Positions 7,331 through 18,189 of a DNA stretch of 64,000 bases are shown here, one piece after another. This DNA is from Pseudoxanthomonas sp. CF125 (lineage in GTDB: Bacteria; Pseudomonadota; Gammaproteobacteria; Xanthomonadales; Xanthomonadaceae): positions 1,966,331-2,030,330 of the forward strand of contig NZ_FNLD01000001.1 in NCBI RefSeq assembly GCF_900104085.1. Direction: 5' to 3'. Numbering within the stretch: the stretch's first letter is position 1; each line of letters begins with the position of its first letter. The position numbers and the translations under genes are program-made. The notes under the pieces are model-generated. The model saw only the letters and a list, made by a program, of their open reading frames with translations. It searched no databases and had not been told where the DNA came from.

Positions 7331-9974
7331 CGCTCTTCTGAGGCAGCGGTTCTATGAGCGGCAGGGTAATCCGGATGATGGTACCGCGGCCATCCTCGCC
7401 CGGCAGGGCCTCCACACTACCGCCGTGCGCGCCGATCATGCCCTGGCTGATGGTCAGGCCAAGTCCGGTGCCGTGCCGTCCGCGGTCGCCGCGCTCCACG
7501 CTGTAGAACATGTCGAAGATGCGCGCGCGCTCCTCTTCCGGTATGCCCGGTCCATGATCGCGTACATCGATGCGCAGCTTGCCTTCGACCAGACGCGCGT
7601 CGACTTCGACAGGCCGGTCGGGGGGCGAGAACTTGGCCGCGTTCTCCAGCACGTTGAAGAACGCCTGCTCCACCAGCGCCGGATGCACCCAGATGGGTTT
7701 CATGTCCGGTTCGATGCGTATCTCCAGCTTCACCTGCGGCTGGTAGCGAATGAGTCGGCTGGTCGCCGAACCGATCAATTCGTCCACGCCGATCCAGTCG
7801 CGATTCAAAGTCAGGCCGGTGTGGCCGAGCCGGGTCATGTCGAGCAGGTTCTGGATGTAGCGGTCCAGGCGCTCGCCTTCCAGCTGGATGGTCTCGAGCA
7901 AGCTCTTGCGGTCTTCGGCGCTCATCGCTTCGGAATAGTTGGCCAGGCTGCTGGCCGAACCGATCATCGAGGACAGCGGCGAACGCAGATCGTGCGAGAC
8001 GGACGAGAGCAGCGCCGAACGCAGGCGTTCGGTTTCGCCGCTGACACGCGCGGTTTCCAGGTCGGACACCAACCGCGTGCGCAATGCGGCCTGGCCGATA
8101 TCGTCGGCCATGGCTTCGGCCAGACGGCGTTGCTCGAAGGCCAGGCGCGTGTTGTCCGCGTCGAAGCGCAAACCCGCCACGCCCAGCGTGCCGCGGTCGT
8201 TGCGCAACGGCAGGAACCACCAGGACGAACCGGCCAGCGTGTCGGTGAAACGGCCGGTGGCCTGGCCGTGGCGCTGCGCCCATTCGGCCGCGCCCAGATC
8301 GGTGTCGGTGAGTCTGGCGCCTTCGGAAACTGCGACATCGTCGCCGATGCGGACCCAGGCCGGGCTGCCGAACGCCGCCTGCAAGGCGCTGCGCCCGGCC
8401 GTGAGGACTTGTCCCAGATCGGCGGCGCTGGCCAGTTGCCGCCCCAGCTCCTGCAGGGCGGTGGCATGGGTATTGGCCGCACGCAATGCCACCACCTGCA
8501 TGCGCAGCCGGGAGGCGAGCCGTCCGGCGACCAGTGCGGCGACCAGGAACAGGAGCACCGTGGTCACGCCCTGGCGCGCGCTGATATGCAGGGTGAAGCG
8601 GGGTTCTATGAAGAAGAAGTTGTAGGCCAGGAAGCAGAGCCCGGCGGTGGCCACTGCGGCGGTCATGCGCGTGCGCGCGGCGACCAGCACCACGGCGACG
8701 ATGAAGACCATGGACAGATCGTCCAGCCCTACCCAGCGTTCGGCCAGCCAGGAAATGGCGACCGCCAATGCGGTAGCGACCAGCACCAGCGCGCTGTCGT
8801 AGCGGGTGAGCGAAAGGCGGGGCCCATGCGACTGGCGGCGCGAACGCGCGCGCGCTTCGGGCGTGTTGACGATGGTCAGTTCGAAGTGCGCGCCGCGCTG
8901 CAGCAGCTGCTGGGTGAGCGTGCGGTTGAACATGCGCGCCACCGGGCGTTCGCGCGTGCGTCCGAGCACGATGGCGGATACTCCGCTGCGACCCGCATGG
9001 TCCAGCAGCGCATCGGCGATGCTCGCGCCGCGCAGCACTTCGGTCTCGGCGCCGAGTTTGCGCGCCAGGGCGAAAGCCTGGTCCAGTTCCTGCTGCCGTG
9101 CTTCATCGGCGACACCGGTCTGCACGGTGACCACGGTCCAGGGCGCATCGCGCCGCTCGGCCAGCCGCCGGGCCACCCGCACCAGGTATTCGGATTGGCC
9201 CAGGCCGTCGATGGCCACCAGCACGCGCCGGCGCACGTTCATGCCGGAAATGCCGCGCGCGGCCTGGGTTTCGCGCAGATCGCTGTCGACGCGGTCGGCG
9301 GCGGTCTGCATGGCCAGTTCGCGCAGCGCGATCAGGTTGGAAGGCGAGAAGAAGGTCTGCAGCGCCTGCGCGGCCTGGTCCGGCACGTAGACCTTGCCCT
9401 GGCGCAGGCGCTCGATCAGTTCGCGCGGCGGCAGGTCGACCAGCACGATGTCGCGCAGGCGGTCGAAGACCAGATCCGGAACGGTTTCGCTGACGCGCAC
9501 GCCAGTGATGCGGAACACCACATCGTTGAGGCTTTCCAGGTGCTGGATGTTGATGGTGGTGTAGACGTCGATGCCGGCGTCCAGCAGTTCCACCACGTCC
9601 TGCCAGCGGCGTTCGTGGCGGCTGCCGACGGCATTGCGGTGCGCCAGTTCATCGACCAGCACGATGGCCGGTTTGCGGGCGAGGATGGCATCCAGATCCA
9701 TTTCCTCGAAGATGCGTTCGCGGTATTCCAGGCGCGCGCGCGGCATCAGCTCCAGGCCATCGATGAGCGCGGCGGTTTCGCTGCGGCCGTGGGTTTCGAC
9801 AATGCCCACCACCACGTCCACATTCTGTTTGCGCAGTTCGCGCGCGCGCAGCAGCATGGTGTAGGTCTTGCCCACGCCCGGGGCGGCGCCCAGGAAGATG
9901 GTCAGCCGACCGCTGCCTTCGCGACGGAGTTCGCCGATCAGGGCATCGGCTTGGTGGGTGCGGGGGTCGGTCAT
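7314..9974 (-). CDS. kdpD: KdpD osmosensitive K+ sensor histidine kinase
   Basis: An 886-residue inner-membrane sensor kinase, full length for the family. Order of parts: cytoplasmic KdpD domain with a Walker A motif GAAPGVGKTY near residues 29-38, a universal-stress-protein-like segment (about 250-370), four closely spaced transmembrane helices (about 400-500), a GAF-like region, then the kinase core with the phosphorylated histidine in SVSHDLRSPLSS near residue 660 and the ATP-binding N and G boxes (NVLENAAKFS, HGTGLGLTIS). It phosphorylates KdpE. It lies in the operon order F-A-B-C-D-E, separated from kdpC by a 148-base gap holding a repeat pair. Confidence 0.96.
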   Translation of the reverse strand: MTDPRTHQADALIGELRREGSGRLTIFLGAAPGVGKTYTMLLRARELRKQNVDVVVGIVETHGRSETAALIDGLELMPRARLEYRERIFEEMDLDAILARKPAIVLVDELAHRNAVGSRHERRWQDVVELLDAGIDVYTTINIQHLESLNDVVFRITGVRVSETVPDLVFDRLRDIVLVDLPPRELIERLRQGKVYVPDQAAQALQTFFSPSNLIALRELAMQTAADRVDSDLRETQAARGISGMNVRRRVLVAIDGLGQSEYLVRVARRLAERRDAPWTVVTVQTGVADEARQQELDQAFALARKLGAETEVLRGASIADALLDHAGRSGVSAIVLGRTRERPVARMFNRTLTQQLLQRGAHFELTIVNTPEARARSRRQSHGPRLSLTRYDSALVLVATALAVAISWLAERWVGLDDLSMVFIVAVVLVAARTRMTAAVATAGLCFLAYNFFFIEPRFTLHISARQGVTTVLLFLVAALVAGRLASRLRMQVVALRAANTHATALQELGRQLASAADLGQVLTAGRSALQAAFGSPAWVRIGDDVAVSEGARLTDTDLGAAEWAQRHGQATGRFTDTLAGSSWWFLPLRNDRGTLGVAGLRFDADNTRLAFEQRRLAEAMADDIGQAALRTRLVSDLETARVSGETERLRSALLSSVSHDLRSPLSSMIGSASSLANYSEAMSAEDRKSLLETIQLEGERLDRYIQNLLDMTRLGHTGLTLNRDWIGVDELIGSATSRLIRYQPQVKLEIRIEPDMKPIWVHPALVEQAFFNVLENAAKFSPPDRPVEVDARLVEGKLRIDVRDHGPGIPEEERARIFDMFYSVERGDRGRHGTGLGLTISQGMIGAHGGSVEALPGEDGRGTIIRITLPLIEPLPQKSDAQSD

Positions 9975-10010
9975 TGGCTTATTGTGCGCTACTGCCTCTT
10001 ATCGTGAAGC

Positions 10011-10100
10011 CGTCATTCCCGCGCAGGCGGGAACCCAGTGACTTTGCTTCTGCCGCGAGGAGCGAAAGTCGCTGGGTCCCCGCCTGCGCGGGGATGACGA
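10011..10100. repeat. Inverted repeat pair between kdpC and kdpD
   Basis: CGTCATTCCCGCGCAGGCGG (from 10011) faces its near-complement ending in GGGGATGACG at 10099, with CCCAG and CTGGG as inner matches and about 30 bases in the loop. The same family occurs at 14924-15009 and 30438-30550 with different stem sequences. It interrupts the kdp operon and would fold into a strong hairpin in the mRNA. Confidence 0.85.
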
Positions 10101-10122
10101 TCTCTTTTCTTCTCGCGCGGTT

Positions 10123-10710
10123 TCACTGTTTCGCGTCCAGCGCCAGATTGAGTTCCAGCACGTTCACGCGCGGCTCGCCGAGCAGGCCGAACTGAGGACC
10201 CTGCGTATGCGCGGCCACCAACTCGGCGACCTTTTCAGGAGCCAGGTTCCGAGCCGCGGCAACGCGCGCGATCTGCACCTGCGCACCAGCCGGACTGAGG
10301 TCCGGATCCAGGCCGCCGCCGGACTGGGTAACGAGTTCGCCGGGCACGTCACGCGCGGCGATGCCGTCGCGTGCGGCTACCGCTGCGGTGGTCTCGGCGA
10401 TGCGCTTGCGCAGGTCCGGATTGGTGCGGGCCTGGTTGCTGCCGGCAGCGGACATGGGGTTGTAGCCGGCAGCGGAAGGACGCGGCTGGAAATAGCGCGC
10501 ATCGGCGAATGGCTGTGCGACGAGCGCGGAGCCGACCTGCTTGCCGTCGTGCGTCACCAGGCTGCCGGTGGCCTGCTGCGGGAACAGGCTGCGGCCGATG
10601 GCGGTGCCGGCCAGCGAGTACAGCAGGCCCATGCCCAGGAGGATGACGAAGGCGAAGGTTAGCGAACCCCTTAGGCTGCCCTTGTCATCGAGGGTGATCT
10701 GGTTGCTCAT
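10123..10710 (-). CDS. kdpC: KdpC subunit of the K+-transporting ATPase
   Basis: A 195-residue single-pass membrane subunit that stabilises ATP binding by the KdpFABC pump. It has one N-terminal transmembrane helix (about residues 14-36, LTFAFVILLGMGLLYSLAG), the conserved QPFADARYFQPRPSAAGYNP segment and a periplasmic domain with GGLDPDLSP. The start is taken at 10710 (MSNQITLDDKG, after AACCGGAG). A longer reading to 10794 would translate an intergenic repeat, so it is rejected. It follows kdpB after a 227-base gap that contains an inverted repeat pair, an unusual interruption for this operon. Confidence 0.95.
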   Translation of the reverse strand: MSNQITLDDKGSLRGSLTFAFVILLGMGLLYSLAGTAIGRSLFPQQATGSLVTHDGKQVGSALVAQPFADARYFQPRPSAAGYNPMSAAGSNQARTNPDLRKRIAETTAAVAARDGIAARDVPGELVTQSGGGLDPDLSPAGAQVQIARVAAARNLAPEKVAELVAAHTQGPQFGLLGEPRVNVLELNLALDAKQ

Positions 10711-10748
10711 TGAATGAATCTCCGGTTGAAGCTTGTATTTGATGAAAC

Positions 10749-10852
10749 CGTTCGTGGTGAGCCTGTCGAACCACGCTTTCCGCGAGAAAATCAAAATCCC
10801 GATAGCTGAAGCATTTCGCCAACGGCGTGGTTCGACAGGCTCACCACGAACG
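10749..10852. repeat. Inverted repeat pair (CGTTCGTGGTGAGCCTGTCG family) between kdpB and kdpC
   Basis: CGTTCGTGGTGAGCCTGTCG begins the first copy at 10749-10775, and the second copy at 10826-10852 is its reverse complement over 27 bases, with 50 bases between. Further copies occur at 25302-25435 and 26404-26610. The pair lies inside an operon, where it would put a long hairpin in the kdp mRNA. Confidence 0.85.
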
Positions 10853-10937
10853 GGCTTTCTTCAGACTCATTACGAAATGGCATCTTTTCCTTTGCGTATT
10901 CCTTGCAGCTCCCATGTTCTGCATGGGAGCAGTCAGG

Positions 10938-12983
<2,046 letters not shown>

Positions 12984-12993
12984 TTCATTGCTC

Positions 12994-14694
12994 TCAGTGC
13001 GCTGCCGCGGTCAGCGACAGGTGATCGGCGATCGGGCCCAGCACCAGCGCGGGCATGAACTGCAGCACGGTGATGATGACCACTACCGCGATCAGGGTCA
13101 GGGCGAAGGTCGGCGTTTCGATATGCAGGCTGCCCGCGCTTTCCGGCGCCGGACGCTTGCGCGCCATCAGCGCGGCCACCGCCAACGGTACGATCAGGGC
13201 CGGATAGCGCCCCAGCGCCAGCACCAGCGAGCAGCTCAGGTTCCACCAGTACGTGGCGTCGCCCAGCCCTTCGAATCCGGAGCCGTTGTTGGCGTAGGCC
13301 GAGGTGTACTCGTAGAACACCTGGCTGATGCCGTGGAAGCCCGGATTCGAATTGGCGGTGATCGACGGGATCGCCAAGGTCAGCGCGGTGAATCCCAGCA
13401 CCACCAGCGGCTGCAGCAGTATCAGCAGCGCCAGCAGCTTCACTTCCGGCGCCTCGATCTTGCGGCCGAACAATTCCGGAGTGCGGCCCGTCATCAGTCC
13501 GGCCAGGAACACGCTCAACAGCAGGTACACCAGGAACTGCTGCATGCCGCAGCCGATGCCGCCCCAGATGGCGTTGACCAGCATGTTGACCAGCGTGTCC
13601 AGCCCGGTCAGCGGCGCCAGCGAGTCGTGCATCGCGTTCACCGAACCGTTGGAGGTCTGCGTGGTCACCGATGCCCACAGGGCGGAAGCATCGGCGCCGA
13701 ATCGCACTTCCTTGCCTTCCATCAGCGCGGCGTCGGAGGCGGTGGGCGAATACGCTTCCGACCACACCGCGAAGCCGGTGGAGGCAGCCGACATCAGCAG
13801 CATGCTGCCGAAGATCATCGCGGTGAGTTTCCTGCGGCCGACCAGCGGGCCGACCATGAAGACCACGGCCAGCGGAATGAGAATGATGCCTACGACTTCC
13901 AGGAAGTTGGAGAACGGCGTCGGGTTCTCCAGCGGCACCGCGCTGTTGGGGCCGTACCAGCCGCCGCCATTGGTGCCCAGCTGTTTCGCGGCGACCATCG
14001 CCGCGACCGGGCCCAGCGGAATTTTCTGTTCCGCCATCTGCGCGCTTGCGTCCACCGGCGTTACCGTCGGTCCCGCGGCCAGCGTCGAAGGCACGCCCTG
14101 CGAGGTCAGCAGCGCCGACCACAGCAGGCACAGCGGCAGCATGAAGCGCACGGTGGCGCGGGTGACGTCGGCCCAGTAGTTGCCGACATCGGCCTCGCCG
14201 GTTTCATGGGCGTTCTTTTCCTTGCCGCCGAACAGGGCGCGCAAAGTAGCCACCACCAGCGCCAGGCCCATCATCGGCGTGACCACTTGCAGACCGACGA
14301 TGCCGACCATCTGCGACAGATAGGACAACTGCGCCTGGCCGGAATAGTGCTGCTGGTTGGTGTTGGTGAGGAACGACACCATGGTATGCAGCGCCAGATC
14401 CCAGCGCATGTTGGGGATGGCATCGGGATTGAGCGGCAGCCAGGCCTGGGTCATGAACAGCACCCACACCAGCACGCCGACCACCAAGTTGCTGAGCAGG
14501 AACGCCTTCGCGTAACCCCGCCAGCTCATGCCGCGTTGCGGATCGGTGCCGAGCAGCCGGTAGAGCGGCTTCTCGAGCCAGCCGAACAGGCGGTCGCCAC
14601 GCATGGGGGCGCCGCGCATCACCTTTGCGAGGTAATGACCCAAGGGCCAGGCCAAGCCGATGGCGAGCGCGAAGACGAGCAGGATTTCGGTCAT
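12994..14694 (-). CDS. kdpA: KdpA, potassium-binding and translocating subunit
   Basis: A 566-residue integral membrane protein with about ten helices that binds and channels K+ in the KdpFABC complex. Four P-loop-like segments characteristic of the superfamily of K+ transporters can be followed, for example [38 protein letters not shown] and [10 protein letters not shown]. It begins 13 bases after kdpF stops, and kdpB starts 10 bases after it ends. Expression should follow KdpDE. Nothing is unusual except that it starts directly with the first helix, as is normal. Confidence 0.97.
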   Translation of the reverse strand: MTEILLVFALAIGLAWPLGHYLAKVMRGAPMRGDRLFGWLEKPLYRLLGTDPQRGMSWRGYAKAFLLSNLVVGVLVWVLFMTQAWLPLNPDAIPNMRWDLALHTMVSFLTNTNQQHYSGQAQLSYLSQMVGIVGLQVVTPMMGLALVVATLRALFGGKEKNAHETGEADVGNYWADVTRATVRFMLPLCLLWSALLTSQGVPSTLAAGPTVTPVDASAQMAEQKIPLGPVAAMVAAKQLGTNGGGWYGPNSAVPLENPTPFSNFLEVVGIILIPLAVVFMVGPLVGRRKLTAMIFGSMLLMSAASTGFAVWSEAYSPTASDAALMEGKEVRFGADASALWASVTTQTSNGSVNAMHDSLAPLTGLDTLVNMLVNAIWGGIGCGMQQFLVYLLLSVFLAGLMTGRTPELFGRKIEAPEVKLLALLILLQPLVVLGFTALTLAIPSITANSNPGFHGISQVFYEYTSAYANNGSGFEGLGDATYWWNLSCSLVLALGRYPALIVPLAVAALMARKRPAPESAGSLHIETPTFALTLIAVVVIITVLQFMPALVLGPIADHLSLTAAAH

Positions 14695-14707
14695 GTCGGT
14701 AATCCGC

Positions 14708-14800
14708 TCAGAACTTTTCCGGGCGCAGGACCACCAGCAGCAGATAAGCCGCCGCGACGATCACTACGATTCCGCACAACAGGGACAACCAGCCAGGCAT
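14708..14800 (-). CDS. kdpF: KdpF, small membrane subunit of the K+-ATPase
   Basis: A 30-residue single-helix peptide beginning MPGWLSLLCGIVVI and ending LRPEKF. It is hydrophobic over nearly its whole length, like E. coli KdpF (29 residues), which stabilises the KdpABC complex. It has a good Shine-Dalgarno (GAGGA) about 9 bases upstream of the ATG at 14800 and lies 13 bases before kdpA, as expected. An upstream out-of-frame ATG at 14807 is ignored. It is the first gene of the operon. Confidence 0.9.
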   Translation of the reverse strand: MPGWLSLLCGIVVIVAAAYLLLVVLRPEKF

Positions 14801-14845
14801 CGCGCATTCCTCAGGTATTTCGAGGAGCGCAGTGTCTGCCTGGGA

Positions 14846-14897
14846 AGCGTAAAGGCTCCATTCGCGCGCGGAGCATGGCCGTAAATTCAGCGTAAAG
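14846..14897 (-). promoter_or_regulatory. Candidate KdpE-controlled promoter region
   Basis: On the minus strand, upstream of kdpF, the 9-mer CTTTACGCT occurs twice (complement of 14846-14854 and of 14889-14897), 43 bases apart, close to four helical turns. A third related ATTTACGG lies between them. Paired direct repeats on one face of the helix fit an OmpR-family regulator such as KdpE; this is inference from position and spacing. Confidence 0.4.
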
Positions 14898-14923
14898 AAT
14901 TGAGGCCAGGGAATAAAAAGAAT

Positions 14924-15009
14924 CGTCGTCCCCGCGAAGGCGGGGATCCAGTGCCTTTGTTCTTCACGGCTGAAAGTCGCTGGATCCCCGCCTTCGCGGG
15001 GACGACGAC
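14924..15009. repeat. Inverted repeat pair between the CoA-transferase gene and kdpF
   Basis: CGTCGTCCCCGCGAAGGCGG at 14924 is mirrored by a copy ending GGGGACGACGAC at 15009. Each arm is about 30 bases, with inner GATCCAG and CTGGATC matches. It is the same family as 10011-10100 but with a different stem sequence. It probably also acts as the 3' end of the CoA-transferase transcript. Confidence 0.85.
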
Positions 15010-15017
15010 CTATATAT

Positions 15018-16184
15018 TCAGGCCTTGCGAGCTTCCTGCGACGGCTCGGCTTCCTGGAATACCGGCGCCGCGAACGGATCCGGTCCCGGCGTACGGCTGA
15101 ACTTGATCGGCCGGGTCACGCCGCGGTAGCGGCCGATGACGGGGTGTTCGATGTCCCCCACTATCTCCTCCGCCAGCACCTGCGGATGGTCGAACATGTC
15201 CTCGACGCGAAGCGCGGCGGCGCAAGGCACTTCGTCGCCGAAAATTTCTTCCCACTCCAGCGCGCTATGCCGGGTCAAGGCGGCGTGCAGGTGCGGAACG
15301 ATCTCATTGGCGTGATCGGCGCGCTTGCGCACGGTGTCGTAGCGTTCGTTCTGCTCCAGCATGTGCAGGCCGGTCTTGTCGCACAGCGCCTTCCAGAAGC
15401 GCGGCGTGTTGGCGGAGATGTAGATATGGCCTTCGCGGGTGGGGTGGATGCCGGTGACGCCGCCCGAACGCATGTCGCGTCCGATATCCAGCGATTCGCC
15501 TTCGGCCCAGATCATGCGCGCCGACTGCATGGTCAGCGCGCTGCGCAACAGCGATACGCCGACGAACTGGCCCAGCCCGCTGCGTTCGCGTTCGTACAGC
15601 GCGGAAGACACACCCGCAGCGAGCAGCGCGGCCGCGTAGTAGTCCACTACCGAGCCGTAGATGATTTCCGGCGCGCCGCCGCGCTTGCCCTGCAGCGCGC
15701 ACATGCCGGTCATGGTCTGCAGCACCTGGTCGTAGCCGGCCTTGTCCTTCATCGGGCCGGTTTCACCGTAGCCGGTCACCGCGCAATAGATCAGGCGCGG
15801 ATTGACGAAGCTCAGCTGTTCGTAGCTTATGCCCAGGCGCTTGGGCACGCTGGGACGGAAGTTGTGCACCAGCACGTCCGCTTCGCGCACCAGTTTCAGC
15901 AACGTGGCGAAACCGTGCGGCTTCTTCAGGTCCAGGGTCATGCCCTGCTTGCTGCGGTTGACGCCCAGGAAGGCGCGGCTCTCGGCCTGCAGCGTGGACG
16001 GATACTTGCGCAGGTTGTCGCCGTCGGGCGGCTCGATCTTGAGCACGTCGGCGCCCTGGTCGGCCAGCAGCGTGCAGCCGTAGGGCCCTGCGATGTAGGC
16101 GCTGAGGTCTAGCACGCGCACGCCGCTCAACGGACCGGGCGCGCCGGTACGGCCTGCGAACGCGAACGGTGAATCAGTCGCCAT
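15018..16184 (-). CDS. Class III CoA-transferase (CaiB/BaiF family)
   Basis: A 388-residue enzyme that would move CoA from one acyl-CoA to a carboxylic acid through an enzyme-bound anhydride. The N-terminus shows LSGVRVLDLSAYIAGPYGC and the conserved EPPDGDNLRK; the catalytic aspartate is in KAGYDQVLQ at about residue 152. The start at 16184 is chosen for the GAGGAAAAGGA Shine-Dalgarno; a longer reading adds a non-conserved leader. It lies 121 bases downstream of GH127 on the same strand and is probably the last gene of that cluster. A CitE-like lyase gene at 29108 could act after it. Substrate unknown: carnitine, oxalate and dicarboxylate enzymes all share this fold. Confidence 0.9.
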   Translation of the reverse strand: MATDSPFAFAGRTGAPGPLSGVRVLDLSAYIAGPYGCTLLADQGADVLKIEPPDGDNLRKYPSTLQAESRAFLGVNRSKQGMTLDLKKPHGFATLLKLVREADVLVHNFRPSVPKRLGISYEQLSFVNPRLIYCAVTGYGETGPMKDKAGYDQVLQTMTGMCALQGKRGGAPEIIYGSVVDYYAAALLAAGVSSALYERERSGLGQFVGVSLLRSALTMQSARMIWAEGESLDIGRDMRSGGVTGIHPTREGHIYISANTPRFWKALCDKTGLHMLEQNERYDTVRKRADHANEIVPHLHAALTRHSALEWEEIFGDEVPCAAALRVEDMFDHPQVLAEEIVGDIEHPVIGRYRGVTRPIKFSRTPGPDPFAAPVFQEAEPSQEARKA

Positions 16185-16305
16185 ACGGTCCTTTTCCTCT
16201 ACTTCATCCAATAACGCTGACGAAAAGTCTGCTGCATGATCGTCCGCTTTAACAGGTTGGCTTGCTAGCTTCTGACGGCACAATTTCTTGCTTGAGGGCC
16301 GGGCC

Positions 16306-18189
16306 TCATTCCGGTGGCGGCGGCGCCGGCCCGGGCGCCAGCGAGAACCAGGTCAGCCGCCATGCCCCATGGTTGCGGCCTCCGGCCCGGTAATACGGCA
16401 CCAGCGTCAACGGCGGGCGGCCCAGGCTGTGCAGATGCAGAGCGGCGTCCTCGCCGCTTTCGCCCGGCGCAGGGTGCAGCCAGTCGTCGATCGGCGCATC
16501 GGCAAGACGCAGCGTTTCTTCGGTCTTGAAGCCGTCGATCAAGTCGCTGGCGTAAACCAGCGGCCCGCGCGTCACCGCCAGATATTGGTAATGCATCACC
16601 TGCTGGCGCACCGGCGAGCCGTCCGGTGCGCGCGATTCCTGGGTGTTCTGCTGCACCTGGCGATGCGCTACCGGCGGCATCGGCAACTCCAGGCTCACTA
16701 CATCGCCGGATCGCCATTCGCGTTCGATGACGGCGTAGGTGCCGGGCTCGGCTTGCGCCGGTGCGCTGTCGTCGTTGAGGGCGACGGTCGCGTCTTCGGC
16801 CCATTGCGGAATGCGTATGGAAATGGCGAAGCGCGCGGGATGCTCGCAGGACACCTGCAGTCCGATGCTGCCGTCGAACGGATAGGCGGTGGCTTGCTTC
16901 AATATCACCTTGCCGGCCTGCGGATGGTCGAAGGCCGCTTCGCCGGGACCCAACAGGTTGACCATGAGGTCGCCGGCCAGCGATTGCGTATAGGCCAGCG
17001 CGGGCAGCTCTTCGATCGCCATCGCTCCGCTGGACTTGCAGCAGCGCCAATAAGTGGTGTGCACGCGGCGGCCGTTGGCGAAGGAGTAGTAGCACCAGTC
17101 GTTGCCGTCGGGCGCCATGGCGCCGAGCAGATCGTTGTAGGCGGTGCGTTCTACTTCTTCGGCGTATTTAGCCTCGCCGCTGAGCGCCAGCAGTTCGCGG
17201 TTGAGCTGCACCCAGGCCAGGATGGAACAGGTTTCCACGTAACCGTGTGTACTGAACACACCCGCCGGATTGAACACCTCGCGCGAGCGGTGCGCCACAC
17301 CGCCCCAGGGGCCGCCGCCGAGCGTGAGATGCTGGCTGCGGATGCTTTCCCACACATGATCAACCGCTTCGCGATAGGCGGCAGTGCCAGTGGCCTTGTG
17401 CAGCTTCGCCAGCCCCACCAGATTCCAGGCCAGCTGATATGCCTTGCCGGTGGCGATCTCCGACGCATCGGCGCCGGCCAGCGCGCGCTTCAGCAGGGCC
17501 AGGTCCGGATTGTCGTCGGCTTGCCGCAGCACCAGTTGCGCCAGTTCGAGATAGCGCGCTTCTCCGGTGGCGAAATACAGTTCGGTCGCCGGGTCCATCA
17601 GCACGGTGGCCGACATGCCGTGATGGTTGCCCAACTCGGTGATGTTTATGCCGCCTTCGGTAAGCGTATGCCAGCACAGATCGCCGATCTTGCGCGCGGC
17701 CTGCAGGTATTCGGGCTTGGGGAAATGCCTGTGCGTTTCCAACAGGCCAAGGATCAGATAACTGTGCGTCCAGATGTCCCAGGTGCGCACGCTGGGCGCG
17801 CCGTCCCAGGTGCCCGGCTTGGGCGGCTGCTTGCGCATGAAGCGGTGGTCCGGCGCGTACGTGCCCAGGTAGCCATCGTCTTCCTGCACGCTTACCAGAT
17901 AGTCGGCTACTCGCCGCAAGTTGGCGATCAGCGCAGGGTCCTGGCTACGTGCGGCGGCTTTGGCGGCGGCGTACAGCCATTTGCCCGCATGTTCGCCGTA
18001 CCAGTCGCCTTCCTGGTTCTTGGCGGCGAGCTCCGGATCGAAAATCGCAATGGCCGGACTGGTTTCATCGACGATGAAATGCGACAGACGGCCCGACCGG
18101 TTCGCGGCGAGCGCCTCGCCCAGCAAACCGCCGAGCCGTACTTCCACCGGAGAAGGCGATGCCATCGCGTTGTCCATGTCCGGTTTCAT
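16306..18189 (-). CDS. Glycoside hydrolase family 127 (DUF1680), beta-L-arabinofuranosidase-like
   Basis: A 627-residue enzyme of the GH127 type, which removes beta-L-arabinofuranosyl units from hydroxyproline-rich glycoproteins or related glycans using a zinc-bound cysteine nucleophile. The (alpha/alpha)6 barrel holds the family hallmarks: ETC at residues 319-321, an acid/base candidate Glu304 in HRSREVFN, and the paired cysteines of YWRCCKSSG at 383-384. These match Glu338, Cys340, Cys417 and Cys418 of the bifidobacterial HypBA1 as I recall it. No signal peptide is seen, so it would act on imported oligosaccharides. The ATG at 18189 overlaps the stop of the upstream gene (ATGA), indicating coupling. 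Confidence 0.88.
   Translation of the reverse strand: MKPDMDNAMASPSPVEVRLGGLLGEALAANRSGRLSHFIVDETSPAIAIFDPELAAKNQEGDWYGEHAGKWLYAAAKAAARSQDPALIANLRRVADYLVSVQEDDGYLGTYAPDHRFMRKQPPKPGTWDGAPSVRTWDIWTHSYLILGLLETHRHFPKPEYLQAARKIGDLCWHTLTEGGINITELGNHHGMSATVLMDPATELYFATGEARYLELAQLVLRQADDNPDLALLKRALAGADASEIATGKAYQLAWNLVGLAKLHKATGTAAYREAVDHVWESIRSQHLTLGGGPWGGVAHRSREVFNPAGVFSTHGYVETCSILAWVQLNRELLALSGEAKYAEEVERTAYNDLLGAMAPDGNDWCYYSFANGRRVHTTYWRCCKSSGAMAIEELPALAYTQSLAGDLMVNLLGPGEAAFDHPQAGKVILKQATAYPFDGSIGLQVSCEHPARFAISIRIPQWAEDATVALNDDSAPAQAEPGTYAVIEREWRSGDVVSLELPMPPVAHRQVQQNTQESRAPDGSPVRQQVMHYQYLAVTRGPLVYASDLIDGFKTEETLRLADAPIDDWLHPAPGESGEDAALHLHSLGRPPLTLVPYYRAGGRNHGAWRLTWFSLAPGPAPPPPE

Noticed and set aside
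7224-10007. Plus-strand reading frame of 927 residues over kdpD and kdpE
   Set aside because: Antisense shadow of two intact, recognisable genes in G+C-rich DNA; no domain was seen.
10711-10794. N-terminal extension of kdpC (28 extra residues)
   Set aside because: The extension translates an intergenic palindromic repeat, and the KdpC helix and a good ribosome site begin at 10710.
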